A stretch of DNA of 64,000 nt from the NCBI GenBank assembly GCA_963815295.1, contig CAWFFZ010000008.1, positions 1 through 64,000 of the forward strand. Reading direction: 5' to 3'. This DNA is from JACDHG01 sp963815295 (GTDB lineage Bacteria > Actinomycetota > Actinomycetes > Propionibacteriales > Nocardioidaceae). Position numbers and translations under genes: made by a program. Under the pieces are notes generated by a model that saw only the letters and a program-made list of their open reading frames with translations, was not told where the DNA came from and ran no database searches. This document shows positions 43,381 through 52,077 of this stretch, in pieces (the first letter of the stretch is position 1; the number at the start of each line of letters is the position of its first letter).

Positions 43381-45511
43381 TTACAGCAGCGCAGCGATCG
43401 AGGCGGCCGCACGAGCCGCCCCGTTCGTCTCGACCGGTCGGTAGTCGACGGCACGCCCGATCTCCGCGCACGATGGCTTCGGCCAGCACCACGGGGGTCG
43501 TGCTTGCGTAGTCCATGCACCGCCCTGCGCCGTAGCGCTGCAGTCGATGCCGCACGTGGAAGTTCTGCTCGAAGTGGTTGCGCAGTGGGAAGTAGAGGAA
43601 TGGCCGCCCGCTGGCCGTCAGCTCCATGCAGGTGGTGAGCCCGCCCTGGACGACGGCGAGGTCGCACGCAGCGAGGTGCCGGTAGAGCTCGTCGACGTAC
43701 GCGCGGATCTCGAGGCCTGGGTATGACGGCAGCGACGCTGGGTCGATCCGCGGCCCGGCCACCACGATCATCCGCAGGTTGGGCACAGCCTCCTTTGCCA
43801 GCGGGAACGCCTCGATGACGCGACGCAGCAACGCGCCGCCAACTCCTGAGCCGCCGACCGTCACGATGCAGACTCGTTCGTCCGGGTGGTAGCCCAACTG
43901 CTCTCGCACGGCCGCACGGTCGGCGAGCTTCGCGGGGTCGAAGCCGGTGATGTAGCCGGAGAAGTCGAAGTGCTCCTGGGTCCACTCGCGAATCGAGGGC
44001 AGCCCCGGACCGAACAGGTCAGGGACGATGTCGTCGGGCTCACCGACGAAGATCGCCCGGTCGCGCACCCGCGGGTAGCGCTCGACCTGCTCGATCATCT
44101 CGCTGTTGTAGTCGGCGGCCACGCATGCCTCTCGTTCGCCTCCGGAAGGCATCGGCAGCCACCCGACGAAGTCGGTCATCCAGGCGAACGCTGTGCGCTT
44201 CAGCTCCGGGTTCTCATGCCAGAAGTAGTCGGCGTCCCATGCCTCGTCGCCGATGACGAGGTCGTAGTGCCCGTCCTCGATGACATCGTGAAGCACATGG
44301 AAGTTGGCGACGAGGATCTCGTCCATTCGTCGCCATGCCTGGAAGCAGTGCAAGTCGTGCTCGGCCGACTCTTCCTCGATGTGGGCCGACTCACTGGCGA
44401 GCCACGACGACGCCGGATGGACACGCTCGCCGCGGGCATCGAGCACGGCGGTGACCGGGTGCTGGGCGAGCCAGTCGACCTCTACGTCGGGGTGCAGGGC
44501 ACGCAGCTCGCTCGCGATCGCCACGTCGCGCAGAGCGTGTCCGAGGCCGATCGGTGACGAGAGATAGAGCGCCCGCGGTGTGCGCGACCTGGCGCGAGTC
44601 CACGTACGACGCTTGTGACTGGTCGGCGCCAGTCGGTCCACGAAGTCGCGCAGCAGCAAGTTGAAGCGAACTGGATCACGCCCGTCGGGCGCGTGGCCCG
44701 ATCCCTCGAACACGACAAGCTCACAGCCGAGCGCCGCTGCCAGCCGTTCACCGCCGCTCAGTCCGGTGATGTGGTCGTCGCTGCCGTGCACGACCAGGCA
44801 CGGGCATCGCACCTGCGCCGCGAGGTCGTAGGCAGTGGGGCGACCGGCATTATGGTGCCGGTCGTCGGCGGAGCCTTCGAGGTAGGGAGCGCGCTGTGTT
44901 GCGATGATCGTCTCGGGTGTGGTCTCGAGCCCCCACTCGATCGCGTCCTCGAGCTGCTTGGTCGAGTGCGGCTCGGTGAGCATCTGGCCCATGAAGAACT
45001 CGATGAAGCCGGGCCAGTCACGCTCCCAGTAGTGCCGGTTGTACTTCGCCCAACCTTCGTCAGTGTCGAGCGGCTGCTCGAAGCTGTAGTGGATGCGGTC
45101 CGGAGGGTCAGCGAGACCGACCGATGGACCGACCATGACGGCTCCGAGCACCCGCTCGGGGTGGTAGACAGCCAACTCGAGTGCAAAGCCGGCGCCCATC
45201 GACATACCCACGACCACCGCAGCGTCAGTGTCCGTCGCATCGAGGACGGCCACTGCGTCCTCGACGATCTCCTGCGAGGCGTAGGCGGCGACCTCCACCG
45301 GCCGGTCGCTTCGTCCGTTGCCCCGGCCGTCGTACGTGACCACCCGGAAATGCCGGGCGAGGTAGGCAACCTGCCCCTTCCAGCGACGGGAGTGGACGAC
45401 TGCCCATGTCGACAGGAGCAGGATCGTGGGACCTCCACTCCCGAACACCTCATAGCCGACCTTGACTCCGTCCCGCTCGATGTATCCCTCGATGTCGGGC
45501 TGCATTGCACG
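43381..45511 (-). CDS. Fusion of alpha/beta-hydrolase and glycosyltransferase (GT28-like)
   Basis: The N-terminal 290 residues are an alpha/beta-hydrolase like those found in regulator-linked cyclase and peroxidase groups: GPTILLLSTWAVVHSRRWKG, nucleophile elbow VVVGMSMGAGFA, acid VHGSDDHITGLS and His EGSGHAPDG. A second domain (about 310-709) is a glycosyltransferase of the MurG/UGT type: YLSSPIGLGHALRDVAIA and the donor-binding end DLAVVQGGLTTCMELTASGR, LYFPLRNHFEQNFHV. Near 43463 one extra base shifts the frame; corrected, the end reads EIGRAVDYRPVETNGAARAA to TAA at 43381 (709 residues). ATG 45511 follows AGGAGGGA. The join suggests coupled acyl/ester cleavage and sugar transfer to one product. 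Confidence 0.75.
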
Positions 45512-45554
45512 CATGGCGGTCCCTCCTCGCTCACCGCCCAGTGTTGCTAAGCCC

Positions 45555-45584
45555 ATTGCAGTGCGACTGCAATGCGGTTGCAAC
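45555..45584. promoter_or_regulatory. Operator-like palindromes between divergent genes
   Basis: ATTGCA-N7-TGCAAT (45555-45573) and the perfect palindrome GTTGCAAC (45577-45584) lie side by side in the 125-base region between the hydrolase/glycosyltransferase gene and the methyltransferase gene. They are good candidates for binding of a dimeric regulator controlling one or both genes. The bound protein cannot be named. Confidence 0.5.
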
Positions 45585-45636
45585 CCCGCGGCACAGGCTC
45601 TTCTACATCAGCAGCAACCCAACTGGAGGAGACACC

Positions 45637-46692
45637 ATGGCCGTTGATCAAGACAAGTTGATGACGTTTCTTGGACAGTTCGTCGGAGATCTCGGAGCCA
45701 CCGTTGCCGCGGGAAGCGTCGTCATCGGTGACCGTTTAGGGCTCTACCGGGCGCTCGCCGCCGGGCCAATGACCGCGCACGAGCTTGCTCAGCGCACCGA
45801 GACCGAGACTCGCTATGTCATCGAGTGGTTGCGCGGCCAGGCGGCCGGCGGCTACGTGATGTATGAAGCCGAGTCCGACACCTACTCGATGACCGAGGAA
45901 CAGGCATTCGCCCTGACCGACCCCGAAGGCCCGCTCTACCTACCGGGCGCATTCCAGCTCGCGCTCGGAACATTGCGCGCAGAGCCGCGGGTCACCGAGG
46001 CCTTCCGCACGGGAGCAGGCATCGGTTGGCACGAGCACGATGCCGAGGTCTTCGTCGGATGCGAGCGCTTCTTCCGTCCCGGCTATGTCGGCAACCTGAC
46101 GACTGAGTGGATCCCGGCGCTTGACGATGTCGAGCAGAAGCTGCGCGCTGGGGCGCGGGTTGCCGATGTCGGCAGCGGCTTGGGGGCTTCCACCATCCTG
46201 ATGGCAAAGGAGTACCCGAAGTCCAGCTTCGTCGCCTCTGACTACCACGAGCAGTCGATCGAGACCGCACGTAAGCGGGTGGCCGACGCCGGGGTTGCGG
46301 AGCGGGTGGACTTCGAGGTCGCCTCGGCGCAGACGTTCAGTGGGACTGGTTACGACCTGGTGTGCACTTTCGACTGCCTGCACGACATGGGCGACCCGCT
46401 CGGTGCCGCCCGGCATGTGCGTGAGTCGCTCGACGCCGATGGCACCTGGCTTGTCGTCGAGCCGTTCGCCGGTGACAACGTGTCAGACAACCTGAACCCG
46501 GTCGGGCGGGTCTACTACTCGTTCTCGACCTTCTTGTGTGTGCCCAACGCGCTGTCCCAGCCGGGCGGCTACTCGCTCGGCGCACAGGCCGGTGAGGCGG
46601 GAATCCGCCAGGTGATGACGGACGCCGGCTTCACCCGCTTCCGGCAAGCCGCGCAGACACCCTTCAACATCGTCTACGAGGTGCGGCCGTAG
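45637..46692 (+). CDS. Winged-helix SAM-dependent methyltransferase (Rv2258c-like)
   Basis: The 351-residue protein has an N-terminal winged-helix dimerisation region (about 1-95, GLYRALAAGPMTAHELAQRT and YVIEWLRGQAAGGYV) and a class I methyltransferase core: motif I VADVGSGLGASTILMAKEYP, FVASDYHEQSIE, and FDCLHDMGDPLGAARHVRES. It resembles the Mycobacterium Rv2258c-type O-methyltransferases, whose substrates are uncertain. ATG 45637 follows TGGAGGA by six bases. A strong hairpin at 46700 ends it. It is divergent from the hydrolase/glycosyltransferase gene and shares its operators, so a common product is possible. Confidence 0.85.
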   Translation: MAVDQDKLMTFLGQFVGDLGATVAAGSVVIGDRLGLYRALAAGPMTAHELAQRTETETRYVIEWLRGQAAGGYVMYEAESDTYSMTEEQAFALTDPEGPLYLPGAFQLALGTLRAEPRVTEAFRTGAGIGWHEHDAEVFVGCERFFRPGYVGNLTTEWIPALDDVEQKLRAGARVADVGSGLGASTILMAKEYPKSSFVASDYHEQSIETARKRVADAGVAERVDFEVASAQTFSGTGYDLVCTFDCLHDMGDPLGAARHVRESLDADGTWLVVEPFAGDNVSDNLNPVGRVYYSFSTFLCVPNALSQPGGYSLGAQAGEAGIRQVMTDAGFTRFRQAAQTPFNIVYEVRP

Positions 46693-46699
46693 CACCGGT

Positions 46700-46740
46700 C
46701 GACCGTGCGCGCGTGCAGACCACGCGCGCACGCACGGTCG
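46700..46740. terminator. Strong GC hairpin terminator
   Basis: CGACCGTGCGCGCGTG and a downstream CACGCGCGCAC...GGTCG pair as a 16-bp stem, interrupted only by a four-base insert in the right arm, with a five-base loop. It starts eight bases after the methyltransferase stop. Confidence 0.7.
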
Positions 46741-46822
46741 TCTCGTCATCGCCCGGCTCCGCACGACGTACATCGAACGCGCGATAGCGAACGGGGGTCC
46801 CAGAAGGCGGCATCATGAAGCG

Positions 46823-47323
46823 ATGGTGTTCGACTCGCTCTCGGTGCGCGTGCTGGAGCCGGGTGGTGACGACGACTGGGTGAAGACCACCCTGGAGCAG
46901 GCATGGGGGTCTGTGCTGGCGGCTCGCAAGGGGGAGTTGCTCGATGCATCGAGCTTCCCGGGACATGTCGCCGTCGCCGACGGCAACCGCGTGGGGCTCG
47001 CGATCATCGTCGTCCGGGGTGACGAGTATGAGGTCCTCTCCCTCTCGTCGGCGGTCGAGGGCCAAGGGGTCGGACGAGCCCTGCTTCGGCATTGCTTCGA
47101 AGACGCCAGGTCCAGGGGGTGCCGGCGCGTCTGGCTGACGACGACCAACAACAACGTCCGCGCTTTCGCCTTCTATCAGCGCATGGGGATGAACCTGTGC
47201 GCTTTCCACCGCGACGCCGTACTCGCCGCGCGCCAACTCAAGCCGTCCATCCCCTTGTTCGACGAGGATGGCGTCCCGCTCTTGCACGAGCTCGAGTTCG
47301 AGCTGATCCTCGCCCCTGAGTAG
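46823..47323 (+). CDS. GNAT-family N-acetyltransferase
   Basis: The 166-residue protein has the acetyl-CoA-binding motif EGQGVGRALLRHCFEDAR and the ending NNNVRAFAFYQRMGMNLCAF, which carries motif B with the catalytic-type Tyr. Substrate unknown. ATG 46823 lacks a strong ribosome site. It stands between a terminator and the redox regulator pair. Confidence 0.82.
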   Translation: MVFDSLSVRVLEPGGDDDWVKTTLEQAWGSVLAARKGELLDASSFPGHVAVADGNRVGLAIIVVRGDEYEVLSLSSAVEGQGVGRALLRHCFEDARSRGCRRVWLTTTNNNVRAFAFYQRMGMNLCAFHRDAVLAARQLKPSIPLFDEDGVPLLHELEFELILAPE

Positions 47324-47405
47324 CGCCGGGTGGTCGCCGATGGGGTCGGTCGGGCACGATGTGCAGGGACGCGCGGTCGCGAGGACGTCAGGAGGGGCTG
47401 ATCTC

Positions 47406-49064
47406 ATGAGCAAGCCGACCATCCTGACAGTCGACGACGATCCTCAGGTCTCGGCAGCGATCACGCGCGACCTTTCCCGGCAGTACGGCGCCGACTACCG
47501 CGTCGTTCGTACGTCGTCGGGGGCAGAGGCGCTTGACGTGCTCACCAAGCTCGCTCTTCGTGACGACCCGGTGGCGTTGATCGTCGCCGACCAACGGATG
47601 CCGCAAATGACCGGGACCGAGATGCTCGAGCGCGCCCTTGTCCACGCGCCGGGTGCGAAACTCCTCCTGCTCACGGCATACGCCGACACCGACGTGGCCA
47701 TCAAGGCAATCAACGACATCGGCCTCGACTACTACCTCCTGAAGCCCTGGGACCCTCCCGACGAACGGCTCTACCCCGTTGTCGACGATCTCCTCGGCGA
47801 CTGGCGGCAAGCCAATCGTGAGCACACCTCCGACATCCGGGTGGTGGGTCACCGATGGTCCGACCGCAGCCACGAGACCAAGCTGTTCCTGGCACGCAAC
47901 CACGTCCCCTACCGGTGGTACGACATCGAGCGTGACGCCGAGGCTCAACGCTTGCGCGACCTCGCCGAGGCAGCGCCGGCGGACCTTCCGCTCGTGCTGA
48001 TCCCCGACGGCGACACACTCCGCTCGCCGTCGACGCTCGACCTGGCCGGGGCACTCGGTCTGCACACCAACGCCGAACAGCCGTTGTATGACGTGTGCAT
48101 CGTTGGCGGCGGGCCGGCCGGCCTGGCCGCTGGCGTGTACGCGGCCTCCGAGGGTCTGAGCACCGTCATCGTGGAGCGAGAGGCACCAGGCGGCCAGGCG
48201 GGACAGAGCGCCGCGATCGAGAACTACCTCGGGTTCCCCAAGGGTTTGAGCGGCTCTGACCTCGCCCACCGTGCCCTGGCTCAGGTCTCCCGCTTCGGCG
48301 CCGAACTGGTGCTCGCGCGTGACGTCGTCGGCTTCGAGGCTCGTGGGCCGGTGCGCGCGGTGCTCTTCAGCGGTTCGGGGGAGATCGAGGCGCGTGCCCT
48401 CGTCGTGGCGACTGGCGTGTCCTACCGTCGGCTCGAGGCAGCGAGGCTCGAGGAGTTCAGCGGACGTGGCGTCTACTACGGCGCGAACGCAGGCGAGGCC
48501 AACCAGTGCCAAGGCGACGAGGTGTACGTCGTCGGTGCCGCCAACTCGGCCGGCCAGGCCGCGCTCAACCTCTCCCGCTTCGCCGGGCGTGTGGTGCTGA
48601 TCGTCCGGTCGGCGACTCTCACGGAGACGATGTCTCAGTACCTCGTGGAAAGGATCCTGTCCGCGCCCAACATCGAGGTTCGGTATCGCAGCGAGGTCGT
48701 GGGCGCCCAGGGCGACGGGCACCTCGAGACACTCACCCTCGCCGACAGAGACTCCGGCGCCACCGAGGAGGTCACCACCAGCTGGTTGTTCGTCTTCATC
48801 GGTGCCTCTCCTCGCACCGACTGGCTCGGCCGCGACGTGGTCCGTGACGACAAGGGGTTCGTCGTCACAGGTCAGGACCTCTTGAGCAACGACCACGCGC
48901 AGCACTGGCCACTCGCGCGGGCGCCGTTCGTCCTCGAGACAAGCGTGCCCGGGGTCTTCGCCGCCGGTGACGTACGACTGGACTCCATGAAGCGCGTCGC
49001 GTCGGCTGTCGGTGAGGGCGCAATGTCGGTCTATCTCGTCCACCGCTACCTGGCCACGATCTGA
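47406..49064 (+). CDS. Response regulator fused to thioredoxin-reductase-like flavoprotein
   Basis: The 552-residue protein has a receiver domain (1-125, phospho-Asp in ALIVADQRMPQMTG), a glutaredoxin-like middle (about 135-215, VVGHRWSDRSHETKLFLARN) and a thioredoxin-reductase-like domain (from 225: IVGGGPAGLAAGVYAASEG for FAD, VVGAANSAGQAAL for NAD(P)H). The redox CxxC pairs are absent in both: the glutaredoxin site is SDRS and the reductase site GANA. It is therefore unlikely to reduce thioredoxin, and may pass electrons or sense redox state. ATG 47406 follows AGGAGGGG. Its TGA overlaps the next ATG, pairing it with the kinase that probably phosphorylates it. Confidence 0.85.
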   Translation: MSKPTILTVDDDPQVSAAITRDLSRQYGADYRVVRTSSGAEALDVLTKLALRDDPVALIVADQRMPQMTGTEMLERALVHAPGAKLLLLTAYADTDVAIKAINDIGLDYYLLKPWDPPDERLYPVVDDLLGDWRQANREHTSDIRVVGHRWSDRSHETKLFLARNHVPYRWYDIERDAEAQRLRDLAEAAPADLPLVLIPDGDTLRSPSTLDLAGALGLHTNAEQPLYDVCIVGGGPAGLAAGVYAASEGLSTVIVEREAPGGQAGQSAAIENYLGFPKGLSGSDLAHRALAQVSRFGAELVLARDVVGFEARGPVRAVLFSGSGEIEARALVVATGVSYRRLEAARLEEFSGRGVYYGANAGEANQCQGDEVYVVGAANSAGQAALNLSRFAGRVVLIVRSATLTETMSQYLVERILSAPNIEVRYRSEVVGAQGDGHLETLTLADRDSGATEEVTTSWLFVFIGASPRTDWLGRDVVRDDKGFVVTGQDLLSNDHAQHWPLARAPFVLETSVPGVFAAGDVRLDSMKRVASAVGEGAMSVYLVHRYLATI

Positions 49065-50455
49065 TGCGCGTCTCCGACCTTCGACCGCTGGGCCTCTTCG
49101 GTGGCCTCACCGACAACCAGCTCGCTGAGCTGGTCGACGGCGGCACCGAGGTGAGCATCGAGCCCGGCGTCGACCTGTTCCGCGAGGGCGATGAGGCGAA
49201 CTTCTGGTGGGTGCTCGTGGAGGGATCCATCGACTTGATCCGCCACTTCGGCCGGGAAGACACTGTGGTCGCGAGGATGGATGTACCCGGTCGCTGGGCC
49301 GGCGGGTTCCGCGCCTGGGACGACCAGGGCGTCTACCTTGCGACCGGTCGAGGAGTGGCCGCCGGGCGGGTGCTCCGGGTGCCATCCGACGTCCTGCGTG
49401 AGCTGACCACCGCCTGGTTCCCGTTCGGCGGCCACCTCATCGAAGGGCTCTACCGCACCGCCCGCTCCATCGAGTCGACGGCGCGCCAGCGCGGCGCCCT
49501 GGTCACGCTTGGCACCCTTGCGGCCGGCCTCGCGCACGAGATCAACAACCCTGCGTCGGCGGCGACCAGAGCCGTCGACGAGCTCGAGACCGCGTGTCAG
49601 GTGTTGCTCTCGTCTCTCGAACGGCTTGCCAGCAATGGGATCTCGTCCGCTCAGTTCGCAGCGCTCGACGCGTTACGTCGTGACATCGAGCCCCTGGCCG
49701 CAGAGATAGATGCGCTGGCGCGCGCAGATCGCGAGCAGGCCCTCTCGGCTTGGCTGACCCGCCAGGGCGTCGAACGCGAATGGATCATCGCTCCGGCGCT
49801 CGCCGCCGGGGGAGTCGATCTCGACTGGTGCACGCGAGCCGCGACGGTTCTGGAGGGGTCGGCGCTCGAGTCGGGCCTGGACTGGGTGGCAAGCACACTC
49901 TCGGTGTCTGCACTGCTGTCAGAGGTGAAGGAGTCGACCCGGCGCATCTCCGAGCTCGTCGCTGCCGTCAGGTCCTACTCACAGATGGACAGAGCGTCGA
50001 TGCAGCAGATCGACGTGACCGATGGCCTCGAGAGCACCCTGGTGATGCTCGGACACAAGCTCCGCGACGGTGTCACGATCGTCCGCGAGTACAGCGCCGA
50101 CGTCCCGCGGATCGAGGCGTACGCCGGCGAGCTCAACCAGGTATGGACCAATCTCATCGACAACGCTGTCGACGCGATGGCCGGTCGCGGCACGCTGCGG
50201 GTGGCCACGCGGGTCGACGGAGACGACGTCGTCGTCGAGATAGGCGACACCGGCTCGGGCATGTCGCCAGAAGTGGCAGCTCGCGCGTTCGAGGCCTTCT
50301 ACACGACCAAGGACGTCGGCGAAGGCACCGGCCTCGGACTGGATATCGCGCAGCGCATCATCGTCGAGCGCCACGATGGCACGATCGACATCGAGTCCCA
50401 ACCGGGTGAGACCGTGCTCCAGGTGCGTCTCCCGATGCGGTTGCAGAACCGTTAG
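49064..50455 (+). CDS. Sensor histidine kinase with cyclic-nucleotide-binding-like domain
   Basis: The 463-residue protein has an N-terminal cNMP-type beta-roll (about 5-125, LFREGDEANFWWVLVEGSID), a phosphoacceptor helix with LAHEINNPASAA (His near 172), a helical linker, and a HATPase domain: NQVWTNLIDNAVDAM, VEIGDTGSGMSPE and KDVGEGTGLGLDIAQRI. No membrane segment is present, so it senses a cytoplasmic signal. ATG 49064 overlaps the preceding stop by one base, which ties it to the response-regulator flavoprotein as its partner. Whether it binds cAMP cannot be told; the typical phosphate-binding cassette is not clear. Confidence 0.88.
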   Translation: MRVSDLRPLGLFGGLTDNQLAELVDGGTEVSIEPGVDLFREGDEANFWWVLVEGSIDLIRHFGREDTVVARMDVPGRWAGGFRAWDDQGVYLATGRGVAAGRVLRVPSDVLRELTTAWFPFGGHLIEGLYRTARSIESTARQRGALVTLGTLAAGLAHEINNPASAATRAVDELETACQVLLSSLERLASNGISSAQFAALDALRRDIEPLAAEIDALARADREQALSAWLTRQGVEREWIIAPALAAGGVDLDWCTRAATVLEGSALESGLDWVASTLSVSALLSEVKESTRRISELVAAVRSYSQMDRASMQQIDVTDGLESTLVMLGHKLRDGVTIVREYSADVPRIEAYAGELNQVWTNLIDNAVDAMAGRGTLRVATRVDGDDVVVEIGDTGSGMSPEVAARAFEAFYTTKDVGEGTGLGLDIAQRIIVERHDGTIDIESQPGETVLQVRLPMRLQNR

Positions 50456-50461
50456 CGTCGG

Positions 50462-50830
50462 GTGGTGGCCTCGGAGTCTGCATCGCACGGACCGTCGTTC
50501 GTGCTGCACGACCACCGCAAGCCACAGCCGCACTTCGACCTGCGCTTGGAGGAAGACGGGGTCCTGCGCTCGTGGGCGTTGCCGCGCGGCATACCGACGA
50601 ATAGCGCCGACAACCGGCTGGCCGTCCCCGTGTCGGACCATGACATGGACCACCTGGCCTACACCGACGCCGACAAGTCGATTGCCGACACCGGCTGGTG
50701 GGAAGAGCACAACCGCACCGACCGGCGCATCCTGTTCACCCTCCACGGGAAGCACGGCTCGCGTCGTTATGCCCTCATCGACACGGGGGACAACTGGCTG
50801 ATGCACTTGACCAAGGATCAAGCCGGTTGA
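50462..50830 (+). CDS. Stand-alone LigD-type 3'-phosphoesterase domain
   Basis: The 122-residue protein matches the N-terminal phosphoesterase domain of bacterial non-homologous end joining LigD: FVLHDHRKPQPHFDLRLEED carries the conserved His and Asp of the active site, and VLRSWALPRGIPTN the following loop. That domain trims 3'-phosphates and ribonucleotides at DNA ends. It is shorter than usual (about 150-190 residues) and is not fused to ligase or polymerase; no Ku is in the window. GTG at 50462 is six bases after the kinase stop, so it is read with the kinase operon. Confidence 0.75.
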   Translation: MVASESASHGPSFVLHDHRKPQPHFDLRLEEDGVLRSWALPRGIPTNSADNRLAVPVSDHDMDHLAYTDADKSIADTGWWEEHNRTDRRILFTLHGKHGSRRYALIDTGDNWLMHLTKDQAG

Positions 50831-50870
50831 TGTCTTGCGACCGGTCCCGCGTCGAGCACGTGTTGCGGGG

Positions 50871-51770
50871 TTAGATCTCAGCAGCTGATCCGGTGACCTT
50901 GATGCCGCCGACGTCGGGAATGTCGACGAGGAGGAGGCTGGGGCGTCCCATGTCGTATCCCTGGTGGATCTGGACTCGGCGCGATGGAGGGACGAGGTCG
51001 AACGCTCGCAGATAGCCACCGAGGGCGGCCGCAGCAGCGCCAGTGGCCGGATCTTCCACCACACCACCCGGTGGGAACGGGTCCCGTGCGTGGAAGAGGT
51101 CGTCGCGTTCGCGCTGGACGAGCTGCATCGTGGTCCAGTCCTGCTCCGCCATGAGCGCATCGAGTGCCTGGTAGCTGTACGCGAGCTGGGCGAGCAGTCC
51201 TCGGCTCTTCACCGCAAGGACGGGGTGATGTGCCCCGGCGAATCCGACCCTGGGCGGTAGCGCGGGATCGAGTACGTCCTGGGTCCAGCCCAACGCAGCG
51301 AGCGCGCGCTCAAGCACGTCTGGAGACAATGCGGCGACGGATGGCTCGACGCTTGTCAACGTCGCCAACACCTGCTGGTCTTCACGACGCGTCGCCACCG
51401 GCACGCGTCCCCCGATCGTGTCGAAATTGAGGGTGCCGGTGCCGAACCTCTCCGCGTGCGCGACGGCGGTCGCGATGGTCGCGTGTCCGCAAAACGGCAC
51501 TTCCGCTCGGGGGCTGAAGTATCGGACGGGGGCGTGCTGCTCGCGTCCTTCGTCGGGTGACCTCGTCCACGCACTTTCCGGAAAGAGAAAGGCAGTCTCG
51601 GAAAATCCGACGTCAGCGGCGACGGCCAGCATCTCCTCGTCACTCATCCCCCGCGCGTCGAGGACGACGCCGGCCGGGTTGCCGCCGCCCTCTGTCGCGG
51701 CGAAAGCGGTGTAGCGCAGCACCTCTGCTTCGGGCGCCTGAGTGGCAAGGTCTCCAGTGGGAGCGCTCAT
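50871..51770 (-). CDS. PhzF-family isomerase/epimerase
   Basis: The 299-residue protein shows PhzF features: YTAFAATEGGGNPAGVVLDA with the loop next to the active-site Glu, DVGFSETAFLF (catalytic Glu), RYFSPRAEVPFCGHATIATA with the CGH motif, and GVVEDPATGAAAAALGGYLR. PhzF proteins catalyse isomerisation of small acids, with phenazine biosynthesis one known case. No phenazine genes are near. It converges on the LigD-domain gene with 40 bases between. Confidence 0.88.
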   Translation of the reverse strand: MSAPTGDLATQAPEAEVLRYTAFAATEGGGNPAGVVLDARGMSDEEMLAVAADVGFSETAFLFPESAWTRSPDEGREQHAPVRYFSPRAEVPFCGHATIATAVAHAERFGTGTLNFDTIGGRVPVATRREDQQVLATLTSVEPSVAALSPDVLERALAALGWTQDVLDPALPPRVGFAGAHHPVLAVKSRGLLAQLAYSYQALDALMAEQDWTTMQLVQRERDDLFHARDPFPPGGVVEDPATGAAAAALGGYLRAFDLVPPSRRVQIHQGYDMGRPSLLLVDIPDVGGIKVTGSAAEI

Positions 51771-51855
51771 GGTGGAACGCTACTGGGCCCCGGCGACCGA
51801 GGCGTATCTCACGACGTACCAGACCACAGACCTGCCCTCGCGCGTGGTGACACCG

Positions 51856-52077
51856 CTAGCGACGGGCGCTCTTCTTCTCCCGTAGTAGCAAGGCCAGTTG
51901 CGGGCACACGCGGACGGCGTGCTCGGCGTGACCACGCAAGCCATCAGGAACAGCTCCGCCGGCAACTGGCACTGGGTAGCCCCAGTCGTCGAGCTGCAGC
52001 ACCTCAGGGAGCAGCTCGGCGCATAGCCCGTGGGCGTCGCAGCGGGTCCAGTCGACGACAAGTTGTTTGTCGCTCAT
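51856..52077 (-). CDS. Small ferredoxin (3Fe-4S/4Fe-4S single-cluster type)
   Basis: The 73-residue protein carries VVDWTRCDAHGLCAELLPEV (C-x5-C) and VRVCPQLAL near the end, three Cys in the pattern of actinobacterial single-cluster ferredoxins that bind 3Fe-4S. These often serve P450s, but here it follows a NuoF-like gene. ATG 52077 overlaps the NuoF-like stop (ATGA), so it is the last gene of a coupled five-gene operon. Confidence 0.85.
   Translation of the reverse strand: MSDKQLVVDWTRCDAHGLCAELLPEVLQLDDWGYPVPVAGGAVPDGLRGHAEHAVRVCPQLALLLREKKSARR

Noticed and set aside
43986..45550. Plus-strand frames opposite the hydrolase/glycosyltransferase fusion
   Set aside because: No motif or start signal; the minus strand is clearly coding.
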